In this document: one piece after another, positions 1 to 7,600 of the stretch
Numbering within the stretch: the first letter of the stretch is position 1
Layout: each line of letters starts with the position of its first letter
Source: Cylindrotheca closterium
Lineage: Eukaryota > Bacillariophyta > Bacillariophyceae > Bacillariales > Bacillariaceae
Reading direction: 5' to 3'
Length of the DNA: 15,170 nucleotides
Assembly: GCA_933822405.4 (NCBI GenBank)
Contig: CAKOGP040001874.1
Span: 1-15,170, forward strand
Position numbers and translations under genes: made by a program
Notes under the pieces: model-generated
Database searches by the model: none
What the model saw: the letters and a program-made list of their open reading frames with translations, nothing else
Told to the model about the DNA's origin: nothing

Positions 1-137
1 CTGTTGCCCCCAGCAGTTTTGGAAGTGGCTTGAGCATTGAGACTTTGTTGTGAATGTCTTCTTGGCTTACTGTATGAGTTGAGGATGAAGGAATCCCTGT
101 ACTTGGCGCTACTTTTATCTCTGTTGAGAACAAGTCT

Positions 138-359
138 GTGTTTGCTATGACAGGAGGTTTTCCCAACTCCCGAATGAAGAAGTCACAGTCCATTGCCCAT
201 TACTTCATCCGTAACAGAGCTACAAAACATGAACGGCGAAGGTCAAAGGTCAACACTCATGAAAGTGACGTTGATTTGACTGATGACTGCTCTATGGCGA
301 AGAATGAGCCTGCTTCACCAAGTCCATGGGCGGTAAATCATTGTATGTCAATGTATTGA
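138..359 (+). pseudogene. Short unrecognised reading frame, possibly a remnant
   Basis: A 73-codon frame with a charged, Ser/Asp-rich C-terminal half (HESDVDLTDD) and a basic middle (ATKHERRRSK). I do not recognise the protein. The same frame can be followed upstream toward position 3, but stops at about 51 and 93 interrupt it. It may be a decayed gene fragment or chance. The end of the frame runs into the AT-rich minisatellite, which suggests that any original 3' part is lost. No promoter, intron signal or neighbour supports a function. The minus strand of the same stretch shows nothing better. Confidence 0.15.
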
Positions 360-636
360 TGTGCTTGATATGTATCAATGTGTGATTTGATACGTATCTA
401 TGAAAAGGATTGATGCGTGATCCAAGATGTATATTGAGATATTGATTTGTGATTCAATATTTCTATGCTATGAAAAGGATTGATGATTGATCCGATATAT
501 ATGATATTGATCAATGTGTGATTTGATATATCTATGATATTGATCGGTGATTCAATATTTCTATGTTTTGATATTTATCGATGTGTGATTCGATATGCCT
601 ATGATATTGATCGATGATTCGATATATCCATGTACT
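343..636. repeat. Degenerate AT-rich minisatellite (GATATTGAT / TGATTCGATAT units)
   Basis: About 290 bases are built from diverged copies of units containing GATATTGATC, TGTGATTTGATA or TGATTCAATAT, and CTATGA. Units are roughly 25-36 bases long. A longer sub-block beginning CTATGAAAAGGATTGATG occurs twice, near 399 and 469, indicating a higher-order repeat. Many units contain ATTGATCAAT-like palindromes, so each strand can fold on itself. No open frame passes through it. Confidence 0.75.
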
Positions 637-1054
637 GGGGGATGTAGGTCTCCAGCCCTGACCGAACCACGTACCCTGTTTCGTTGAAATCCTTGTTTGT
701 GAACTGTTTGTCCAACCCTTGAAACAAAGTCCTTGCCCCATTTGCAATCTGTTACGCTTTAGCGCATTTCCAGCTTGAGAGGAGTGTTTTAAGGCCAGGC
801 AGACATACCTGAGACTGGTTGGCTCGCTGACTGAAGCCAACAACACTAGCGATTTGTACGTGCGCGTTATGCGTACGTTGAGCGATAGTTTGCTTGGATG
901 TTCTCACATCAACACAATTAATTTTAAGGCATCAAGGTTTTACGATTATTCTTGTTGTCAATGCACATCCTTTAAACACTTGATGCAAAATGGATGCAGC
1001 TCAAGGGGTACCCGGAAGTAACTGTCCAGCGTGGAAAAATTCACGCTGCATGCA
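637..1054. other. Unassigned intergenic DNA with one small hairpin
   Basis: I see no convincing coding frame, LTR end or RNA gene here. The only clear local structure is a perfect 7-bp inverted repeat, CAGCGTG and CACGCTG, at 1027-1048 around an 8-base A/T-rich loop. It sits just outside the last recognisable piece of the element 1 reverse transcriptase. The boundary of that element therefore falls close to 1050-1060. Confidence 0.4.
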
Positions 1055-1157
1055 TCATTTTTGGTTCGATAACTTTCCGCCTAATACAACATATTCGCGA
1101 TACTCTGGGGCCAGGTCAATCAATATCTGGACCATCATGCCAGTGATTTTCATGTAG
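1055..1157 (-). pseudogene. Reverse transcriptase (RVT_2) fragment of copia element 1, distal piece
   Basis: Read on the minus strand from 1157, this frame gives MKITGMMVQILIDLAPEY followed by REYVVLGGKL. I recognise the segment of diatom copia RT that follows the motif-A Asp region and contains MKI-G---D-L---APE-Y--YVV. It is exactly the continuation of the RT fragment that ends at 1599. If the 441-bp insertion at 1158-1598 and one copy of its GTAG repeat are removed, the frame runs through without a break. The RT ends around 1060, so the catalytic YxDD motif and the RNase H domain are missing. Pseudogene of element 1; non-functional. Confidence 0.75.
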
Positions 1158-1598
1158 TGTCGTATGTACGAAGATGGAATGTAATAGGAGTGATGAGGGG
1201 TAACTCTAAAATATTGTGAGATTATTCTAGGAATGAAATTGGATGTGATGTGGAGCTGATGTGGTGCTGAGGTGGCAAGGAAGCATATGTAGAAGTACTG
1301 TAGCATAGTACCATGTGTTCTCTGCAATAGCATCAGCTACTTTGCATTTACATTGAGTCTTCACTACAGAAGGCACTCATCTTCTACGATGGTGATGAGT
1401 CCTCTTAGAAGATCTAAAACCGTGCTTCATCATGTGTACAGTAGACGTACGTACGCGGCCCAGACATACATTTGTATTACTAGTCCAGTTGACCCTTGTG
1501 ATTACTGTTCTATAGTAACGTCACAGGTGTCCGTTTGCGCTAAACGCGAGCAGTGTTTGCTAGTGCTCCATTGGCGGACCAGTGTAGCATATACTGCA
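1158..1598 (+). mobile_element. Probable solo LTR (441 bp, TG...CA) inserted in the RT pseudogene
   Basis: The segment begins TGTCGTATGTAC and ends GCATATACTGCA. Its outer ends form a weak imperfect inverted repeat (TGTCGTATGTAC against TGCAGTATATGC). It is flanked by GTAG at 1154-1157 and 1599-1602. Removing it plus one GTAG rejoins RT codons (GED-C-I-Y-M-K-I-T-G) in frame, which is strong evidence for an insertion. TG...CA ends, the size and the lack of coding capacity fit a solo LTR. The 4-base duplication is shorter than the 5 bases usual for copia. A non-autonomous DNA element is the alternative. Its right-hand 290 bases are also present at 3080-3371. Confidence 0.6.
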
Positions 1599-1875
1599 GT
1601 AGATACAATCTTCTCCTTCCTTAGCTTCAGGCATATACGTTTGAATGAAAGCGTTAGGCACGTCCATCGTCATTATATCTCTACCTTTGTGTGCATCAAT
1701 ACCACAAGTAGTGGTGATTGCTTATTGCAAAGCAGTTGGACTTGCAGTGTCCTCTCGCAATAACCATTCACGAGTTCCATCACCTCGGTATAGTACCAGG
1801 CGACCTTTAATTGTCTTTTTGAATTGCTTTTCCGCGAGTAACATCATCGCTGATTGGGCCTTTGTTTGCTCAGAC
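1309..1875. repeat. Copy A of a 566-bp direct duplication (partial LTR plus RT fragment)
   Basis: Starting at TACCATGTGTTCTC and ending at GCTCAGAC, this stretch matches 3080-3645 over its whole length, with about 20 substitutions and two small indels (about 96% identity by eye). It contains the right 290 bases of the solo LTR and 277 bases of antisense RT code. Both copies share the same in-frame TAA in the RT, so the duplication arose after that mutation. The two copies bracket the 1.2-kb gag2 block. Confidence 0.9.
1599..1875 (-). pseudogene. RT (RVT_2) N-terminal fragment, duplicated copy A
   Basis: On the minus strand the frame reads KAQSAMMLLAEKQF, IKGRLVLYRGDGTREWL, REDTASPT, a TAA stop at about 1721-1723, then IDAHKGRDIMTMDVPNAFIQ and EGEDCIY. 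This is the fingers-to-palm start of a copia RT. The Asp of MDVPNAF is motif A, the first catalytic aspartate. The frame is cut by the LTR insertion at 1598 and resumes at 1157. Compared with copy B it carries a 3-base insertion (GRLVLYR instead of GRLVYR). At 1875 the RT homology stops and the sequence changes to the gag2 block. Non-functional. Confidence 0.85.
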
Positions 1876-2191
1876 TGTTGGAACCTAATATGAAGAATAG
1901 GAGGCAGCTTCTGGACCCTGCGTTTCTTTTTGGGGCGCAGCAAATACATGACATAGGAATCAGTTGATTGTCAAAGAAGTCTCGCTTCTTTTCATATTTG
2001 GTTAGGAAGAATAAGATCAAGATGTGTAAATCTAACACAGCATCTATGTAATCATAGCATCTGCTATTATTATCACAATAACTTTTACAAGTAGTATTAC
2101 TCTCGTCATCTGACGCTAGAATGAATGGTTTATTGTTGTCACCGGTATCATCTCATACCAGCAAAAAGGATTCTTCGGCAGGACCTGGATG
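1876..2191 (-). other. Linker between gag2 and the duplicated RT, weakly coding
   Basis: The gag2 frame can be followed through two more stops (about 2192 and 2150) into this stretch, giving an acidic patch (LASDDESN) and then Cys- and Lys-containing text (KYEKKRDFFDNQL). I cannot match it to a known domain. It may be the decayed C-terminal part of gag2 or unrelated filler. It joins copy A at the shared GCTCAGAC end. No promoter, terminator or RNA gene is visible. Confidence 0.35.
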
Positions 2192-3085
2192 TCAGGATTT
2201 AATATTGATTGCTTCATCAAACTTGTCGAATGAAGAAGTGAAATGGTTTTTGGTGGAGGCTTCGCAAAACTCGTTATTAGAAGCCGAATCGTTGTTGGAG
2301 GAAGATTCGCTGCAGGACGCGGAATTGTTGGAGGACGCTTCATCGTTCTCAATCAAAGCTGGTCCATTCTTGATGAAGGCTTCAATCTGATCTTTGCAGA
2401 ATTGAACAAGTTCGTTGATAGACGCTGCTGCTGCATTAAATCCAAACTTCTTCATCATTTGGATGTAGCTGCGTGGCAATGCGCTAAAGACAATGTCGAC
2501 GATCTTGTTGTCAGGAAGAGGAAGCGGCGTTCCATTGTCGTTTGATGGCGGAAATGATTGGATTCAATTGTTGATCTCACGAATTCTTTGTGAAAATCCA
2601 CGTGTCGTCCACGTCATCGGCTTCCGCATTGAACGCAACAATTTCTTCTGAAATCGAGCTGCATTATTTGGAAAAATTGAGGTTTTGAGAGCAAGAAGAG
2701 CTCGGTTGAGATCTTCTGCTGTAGTAGTGGTGCGATTGTGAGGAAGGACACCGCAGAGGGTCGTTCGCTTGTAAGGACCTAGGAATTCTTCAATGAATTG
2801 GCACTTGTCTAGAGGGTGCCGCGACGGCTGACCGTCGTGAAACACTTGCCTGGTTTTCTCCATGAAAATCAAAAACTCTTCAGCGGTTCCGTTCTTGAAC
2901 GGAGTGATATACACAAAGTAGGTAGGATTGCGAGTATTGAGCGGAGTTAGGACTCTGAAAAGTCTCTCACGACTTAGAGAGTCCGCTGTAGGAGGAGGAG
3001 GAGGTTCAAGTCCAATGAAGGAACCATTTCTCCTGGAGTAAGGTAGAGAGTTAGTTACAATAGCCATCCAGCTCGAACTTACCAT
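2192..3085 (-). pseudogene. gag2: copia Gag pseudogene with one internal TGA
   Basis: A single 298-codon frame is interrupted only by TGA at 2564-2566. The likely original start is the Met at 3067 (MAIVTNS), because the first ATG lies at the repeat junction. Order: a Pro-rich N-terminus (PPPPP), a middle with FLGPYKRTTL, then MRKPMTWTTRGFSQRIREINN, the stop, FPPSN, and LPDNKIVDIVFSALPRSYI with MMKKFGF and INELVQFCKDQIEAF. This MRKP...REIN...FPP...LP..ELV pattern is a Gag core I know from diatom retroelements. The C-terminus is Ser/Asn-rich. No CCHC knuckle is visible. It differs from the Gag of element 1, so it came from another family. It lies between the two 566-bp direct repeats on the same strand as element 1. 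Confidence 0.7.
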
Positions 3086-3645
3086 ATGTTCTCTGCAATA
3101 GCATCAGCTACTTTGCATTTACATTGAGTCTTCACTACAGAAGGCACTCATCTTCTACAATGGTGGTGAGTCCTCTTTTAAAAGATCTAAAATCGTGCTT
3201 CATCATGTGTACAGTAGACGTACGTACGCGGCCCAGACATACATTTGTATTACTAGTCCAGTTGACCCTTGTGATTACTGTTCTATAGTAACGTCACAGG
3301 TGTCCGTTTGCGCTAAACGCGAGCAGTGTTTGCTAGTGCTCCATTGGCGGACCAATGTAGCATATACTGCAGTAGATATGATCTTCTCCTTCCTTAGCTC
3401 CAGGCATATAAGTTTGAATGAAAGCGTTAGGCACGTCCATCGTCATTATATCTCTACCTTCATGTGCATCAATAACACAAGTAGAGGTGATTGCTTATTG
3501 CGAAGCAGTTGGACTTGCAGTGTCCTCTCGCAATAACCATTCACGAGTTCCATCACCTCGGTATACTAGGCGACCTTTAATTGTCTTTTCGAATTGCTTT
3601 TCCGCGAGTAACATCATTGCTGATTGGGCCTTCTTTCGCTCAGAC
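3080..3645. repeat. Copy B of the 566-bp direct duplication
   Basis: Matches 1309-1875 from TACCATATGTTCTC to GCTCAGAC. Positions 3080-3371 correspond to the right part of the solo LTR (ending TACTGCA before GTAG). Positions 3372-3645 are antisense RT code. Here the RT continues naturally upstream into the rest of element 1 pol, so copy B is at the original position for its RT side, while copy A is original for its LTR/RT-distal side. The seven bases shared at the left edge (TACCAT plus T) may be the microhomology used at the junction. Confidence 0.9.
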
Positions 3646-3984
3646 GCAGTCATGTCTTTCACAAATTCGGGAGTAAAAGAATCTCTCAGGAGCATTTGTC
3701 TCAATCCCTTAAACACAGCATCTTTTCCATCATCACCTTGATTGATGTAATACTGTTGGATGAAGTTCAGACCTTTATCAGTTTCGAATTTTGCCTTGAT
3801 CTGCATCATGCAAACGAGCGATCAGAATAGCATCGTTCTCTTCATAATCAGCTTTCATCTCATTCCCAATCTGTTGGAAACATAGATTGTGCTGTGCTTC
3901 AAGGATAGCTTTACTGTCTTTAGTACTGCGACTTCCTTCTTTGGTACAAATACCAGACTTTAATTTGTCCTTCAATGGTTTCAT
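3372..3984 (-). pseudogene. Element 1 reverse transcriptase, N-terminal part
   Basis: The first frame (3984 to about 3806) carries MKPLKDKLKSG, EAQHNLCFQQI and DAILIARL. A one-base frameshift near 3806 then leads into MMQIKAKFETDKGLNFIQQ, GKDAVFKGLRQMLLRDSF, DMTASERKKAQSAMM, KTIKGRLVYRGDGTREW, REDTASPTASQ, a TAA stop at about 3492-3494, and IDAHEGRDIMTMDVPNAF up to EGEDHIY. This is the RVT_2 N-terminus typical of diatom copia. Motif A Asp is present; the rest is interrupted by the LTR piece at 3371. It would have made cDNA in the element's particle. With one frameshift and one stop in this stretch it is dead. Confidence 0.85.
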
Positions 3985-4556
3985 TTCCCTCTCTCGATGC
4001 TTGCGTCTTGTCGCAACTCAATTCTTGTTCTTATTGGCAGAACTGCCACTCCTGCTCGAAGGCCATTCTCTTGGTTTCTTTGGAACTTGAGAAAGGTTAA
4101 GCCCTGACATTGCAGCTTGTGCGTACGTTTGCCCAGAACGAGTGAATGTTGCTATTGAGGCTCTTCAGGCTCAAATACAATCTCTTCTTCTGGCGGTTCT
4201 TGTAGGTCCTCCAGATCAGTAACGAGGCTCCCAATATCAACGGTTCCTCTATCGACATTTTCTTGATGGTGATCCAAATCGGCCACAATAGGTTCTTCTT
4301 CCTCATCACCCGAGTTGTTGTGATCTGATTCATAGTCATCATCTTCTTGGAATCTGAAAGTGAGTTCTGGCATATCATCGACATCATTGTCTGCATCTGC
4401 CAAGAGCTCATTTCTTTCGGAGTCATCAATATCATCAAATTGTCCACGTAGGTTGAAATCACATTCATCTTCATCTTCAGGTTCATAGTCCTGATCAAAG
4501 GCTTCTTCTAAGTAACCTTGTTCCGTGTCATCCACTCCTGCGATTTGATCGCCATC
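3985..4556 (-). pseudogene. Element 1 Pol acidic linker between integrase and RT
   Basis: From 4556 the integrase frame continues past a TAA (4557-4559) as DGDQIAGVDDTEQGYLEEAF and a strongly Asp/Glu-rich stretch down to 4152 (EPEDEDECDF, DIDDSERNELLADADND, GDEEEEPIVADLD). A frameshift near 4155 moves to IATFTRSGQTYAQAAMSG and VPKKPREWPSSRSGSSANK, then an in-frame TGA near 4020 and RRKHREREMKP. The TRSG(R/Q) signature after an acidic linker is what I expect just before the RT in diatom copia polyproteins. The acidic region has no enzymatic role and is normally poorly conserved. It links integrase and RT. Confidence 0.75.
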
Positions 4557-5100
4557 TTAAAATGTCTCCAAATCTCTCTTCTTATCAAAGAACTTCATGG
4601 AAGTAACACCTTCAGCAGCAGCCCAGGCTTCAACACGCTGGATTACTTGATCGGTAACGGGTAGTAGGACAAGCTTGGGTCGAGAAATCATCTTCTTAGT
4701 ATTCAGGTTGAGCACTCGGTGCCCAGTACATTGTCCCTTTGTAGGTTCAATGTAGATCGCTTCAATACTTCGCGGTTCCATTGAATTGTTGGAATCCGTC
4801 CCAATTGCATGAACATACTGTCCAAGCTCAGCAACCATATCACTCTTGTAGTTGATATTGACATTATCAATGAGTTGCTGCGGACTGAAATGTGAGGAAA
4901 TACTGTCTTTTGGGGGAAAGACATTCAATAGCTTGGCGGCTTGACGTCCAAGACGTTCACTGATCACCTTTGGTACCACTTTGTAGGGTAATTGTGCAAG
5001 AGCTACTCTGACTCTCTCTTTCAGCGTTCGATTGTTTCGCTCAGCTGCTTGTGGTCTCCAGCAACAGTCCGGTCAATAGTAACACCCATATCGTCTAACA
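4557..5100 (-). pseudogene. Element 1 integrase, C-terminal region
   Basis: Starting within the second copy of the internal duplication, the frame reads ERNNRTLKERVRVALAQLPY, VVPKVISERLGRQAAKLLN, FPPKDSISSHFSPQQLI and MVAELGQYVHAIGTDSNNSM. RSIEAIYIEPTKGQCTGHRV and LVLLPVTDQVIQRVEAWA follow. This matches the region after the integrase core in diatom copia (N-FP-K--IS---SP, G-Y---, R---AI-L-P---, LP-TD-VI-RV). It would help bind DNA and complete the integrase. The upstream join is frameshifted by the tandem duplication and a 4-base deletion, and the frame ends at TAA 4557-4559 before continuing into the linker. Confidence 0.8.
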
Positions 5101-5138
5101 TATCATCCATCAGAGGAATGAATGCCCGATCACACTTG
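5002..5138. repeat. Internal tandem duplication in integrase, copy 1
   Basis: 137 bases matching 5144-5284. It codes on the minus strand for the stretch from CDRAFIPL to the ERNNR region of the integrase core. Relative to the other copy it lacks 4 bases (CAGCTGCTTGTGG against CAGCTGTAGGCTCGTGG), which shifts the frame. Only a few bases separate the two copies. Confidence 0.9.
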
Positions 5139-5775
5139 CAACGGCTACTCTGACTCTTTCTTCCAGCGATCTATTGTTTCGCTCAGCTGTAGGCTCGTGG
5201 TCTCCAGCTGCAGTCGGGTCAATAGTAACACCCATATCATCTAGCATATCATCCGTTAGAGGGATGAATGCCCAATCACACTTGATCGTCTTGACATGAA
5301 AGCCTGCCTTATTGTAGCGGCGGAAAATCTTATCCAATGCTTCAAATACAGGTTCAGTCTTGAGGTTCTGCATGGGAATACATGAGAGATAACGCACAGT
5401 GGTATCAATGCAGGTGAGAAACTTAGCATCTCCGATCTCCATGTGATCAATACAGACGGTAATTGTTTGATTGTGTTGATACAATTCGTACTCTGGTGGA
5501 CTGAAGAAGTCATCATGTGTCTTCTTTGGAGTTGGTCTTGTCGACTTGCCTTTCAAAGTAGATGCGTCAGTTCCAAAGATTGCTTTGGACAGTTCTTGAT
5601 GAGACCAGATCAGACTTTTGGTGCTTGGAGCATTGAGTATGTGCATCGCACTTCTTGCTTCCATCGCAGCCTTGACTTGTCTTGGAGTGAATCCTTCCTT
5701 GTTCTTTCAAACAGTTGCCATCTTCGAGGTCATCCCTAGTCCAGCATATCCATTCTGTTTGTTTAAAGAAAGTTC
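5110..5775 (-). pseudogene. Element 1 GAG-pre-integrase and integrase core
   Basis: From about 5775 the frame gives NGYAGLGMTSKMATV, an in-frame TGA at 5707-5709, and FTPRQVKAAMEARSAMHIL, the region before the integrase. Next come LSKAIFGTDASTLKGKSTR and the DDE core. Catalytic residues on the 5664 frame are Asp73 in VCIDHME, Asp130 in IKCDWAF and Glu161 in EPTAERNNR, so all three are present. IFG.D...L(R/K)GK and YN(R/K)AGF are family signatures. Integrase would insert the element cDNA into host DNA. After VRVAVAS the frame enters the second repeat copy and stops at 5110. The stop and duplication make it a pseudogene. Confidence 0.85.
5144..5284. repeat. Internal tandem duplication in integrase, copy 2
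   Basis: 141 bases, the partner of 5002-5138, about 85-90% identical by eye. It keeps the open frame of the integrase core including the second catalytic Asp (codon at 5275-5277) and the Glu (5182-5184). The repeat unit is not a multiple of three, so the duplication alone breaks the Pol frame. Confidence 0.9.
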
Positions 5776-6188
5776 AAAATGGGGTTGTTTATTTACGTTG
5801 CTTAATTAAAATGACAGAATTGTATCAAGAACGGGTTTTGTGATTCGGACCAATACAATTCAATCGTTAGCGGTCTTATGGGTCTTATAGTAATTAGTAG
5901 TAAAATAGATATATGACGTGTCATTGGATGAGAATGTTGAGAACCACACATCAACATTCGCCAATTCCCGATCGGCTCATTGCCTTGTGTTTTGTTTACC
6001 TTGAATTGATATCCTTATCTTCTAGTGTAATCTCGAGCGTTCACCCAATAATAATAATATTCTGTTATAAAACGATACATTGCACTTGTCTCTTTGGCAC
6101 CTGGTTCGACATTCGCTCCAAGTTGCTCCAACACATACACACCTTTATTTGACGTATCGAAATAACCAGTCTTCATGACCTGTGGAGT
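5776..6188 (-). other. Spacer between gag1 and pol of element 1; protease not found
   Basis: The gag1 frame can be read past its TGA (6189-6191) for 57 more codons (MKTGYFDTSNKGVYVLEQLG, ANVEPGAKETSAMYRF), ending at 6015-6017. An aspartic protease should lie here, but the only DT motif (FDTSN) lacks the Gly-Ala that follows it in retropepsins. From about 6000 down to 5780 the DNA is AT-rich with many stops in all frames, so the protease is either deleted or replaced by other DNA. No promoter or RNA gene is evident. Confidence 0.45.
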
Positions 6189-7600
6189 TCAAGCTTGAGT
6201 TGCATCAAATCCTTGGCGCACTTGAGCACCACTGAAGCCTTGTTGGCTGAGTTGCATTCCACTGAACGCAATCTCACCATTAGCATTCATTGAGTAAGGG
6301 ACAGTCACAGCGCCGCCACCTTGAGTTGGAATCTGCATGAGCTGCATTCCCGCAGGAACTTGCATCATTTGATTACCTGTAGTACCAGCAAGTCGCAAAG
6401 GTGTGTTAACGCTTCCCGCAACACTCGATCCTCCACTTGTGATAATACTTGTCACTGGAGAAGCTCCAGGAACTGTAGCTGGAACTGTAGCTGGGACTGT
6501 AACCTTGACTGTTGCTCCAATCTGATTAAGATTGAGCTTCTTTCCGTAATCAACATATTGATCCAGCTTTTTCCATTGAATCGCTGGTAGCAGTCTGTCT
6601 GGGCATTTTGGAGACATATGGTCCTCGCTGCCACATACATGACATGCTGCCTTCTTCTTTCCAGCCTTTGGTTTACCTTTACCTTCGCCTTCACCTTTAC
6701 CTTTATTTGGCTGGTCTTTTCCTTGGTAGAGGTTCACTCCCGGATTCTTAATCACATCCATGTGAATCTTCAACATATCTTGTGCTTTGCTGACCGTCTT
6801 TGGATAATAATCCACTTCCCTGCAATAGTTCATCTGAAGATCCAGCATCAAAGGAGCTGTTCTCGTTCAATTGCAGTTGCAAAGGAATCCTGTTGCAAGA
6901 ACAGCTTCAAAGATATCATCCTTGAACTTGTCTTTAGCAGCAGTATTGGTGCTAGCAATAGCAGCATACGCTTTAGTCTTGACTGCAAAATTTCGGAACC
7001 AGGCAACGCCATATAGATCTTGCAGGACTTCAGCCTGTCTCAAGAACCGTTCCTTGAAATGGGTCAAGTTTTCTGTGGTTCATTGCCTCGTTGCAAAGAA
7101 CTTTTGGTTAGCTTACCAGAAATCTAAGAAGTCATACTCCGCATCAGCACTCTTCTTCATGAATCGTTCAATACGTTTCAAGAGTTTGATTGGATCTTCA
7201 AGAGTAGTTGTGAAATTGGCTTCACCTAGAAGCTTGATATCCATCTCTTTCGTCACAAACTTAAGCATGATGTTTGACTTAACAGTTCGCTTGTTCGTTT
7301 CAAAATAAGCTGCTCTGCTCATATGATTGGTCAGTTTTGCAGAATAGAGAATCTTGTTTGATCAAAGTCAATTGACTTTCCGTCACAAATCGATTTCACC
7401 ATGTCTTCTGAATATTTCATTCCAGAAGCTTGAACATAGTCAATCAGTCTTTCGTTGGCATCTTCGTACGACAATCTTGCCTTTCTATCATTCTCAACTT
7501 TTTTTGAAAATAGATGTTTCACAACTGTTGGACTTGGATTACTCTTTACTTCATGAGGAGTCACACGTCCTTTTCCACCACCGGATGAAGAACGTCCCAT
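6189..7600 (-). pseudogene. gag1: Gag pseudogene of element 1 with CCHC zinc knuckle
   Basis: Start chosen at ATG 7600 (MGRSSSGGGKGR). The frame reads LSYEDANERLIDYVQASGM, then shifts by one base near 7335 to MSRAAYFETNKRTVKSNIM, LEDPIKLLKRIERFM and the stops TAA 7113-7115 and TGA near 7080. HFKERFLRQAEVLQDLYGV, TGA 6867-6869 and LQMNYCREVDYYPKTV follow. A Lys/Gly/Glu-rich basic stretch precedes the zinc knuckle CHVCGSEDHMSPKC (6603-6644, C-x2-C-x4-H-x4-C), which binds RNA. The C-terminus is Thr/Val/Pro/Gln-rich with a threefold 12-bp repeat near 6470-6510. Gag builds the virus-like particle. Four disruptions show it is inactive. Pol follows on the same strand. Confidence 0.8.

Noticed and set aside
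1027..1048. Hairpin as a transcription terminator
   Set aside because: The context is eukaryotic and no gene ends here; it is noted only as a local structure.
1353..1763. 136-codon plus-strand open frame (and its relative at 3195-3536)
   Set aside because: They lie within the duplicated LTR and antisense to the RT code, so both are shadows of the repeat.
3067..3085. Primer-binding site (TGGTA...GAGC on the minus strand) just before gag2
   Set aside because: It resembles the plant-type site only loosely, overlaps the duplication junction, and lies within the apparent Gag frame.
1309..3645. The two 566-bp repeats as LTRs of a small element containing gag2
   Set aside because: Their ends are not TG and CA, half of each repeat is RT code in frame with element 1, and no target-site duplication was found around the unit.
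6871..7308. 145-codon plus-strand open frame
   Set aside because: It is antisense to gag1, whose minus-strand reading has Gag-like composition and leads to the zinc knuckle.
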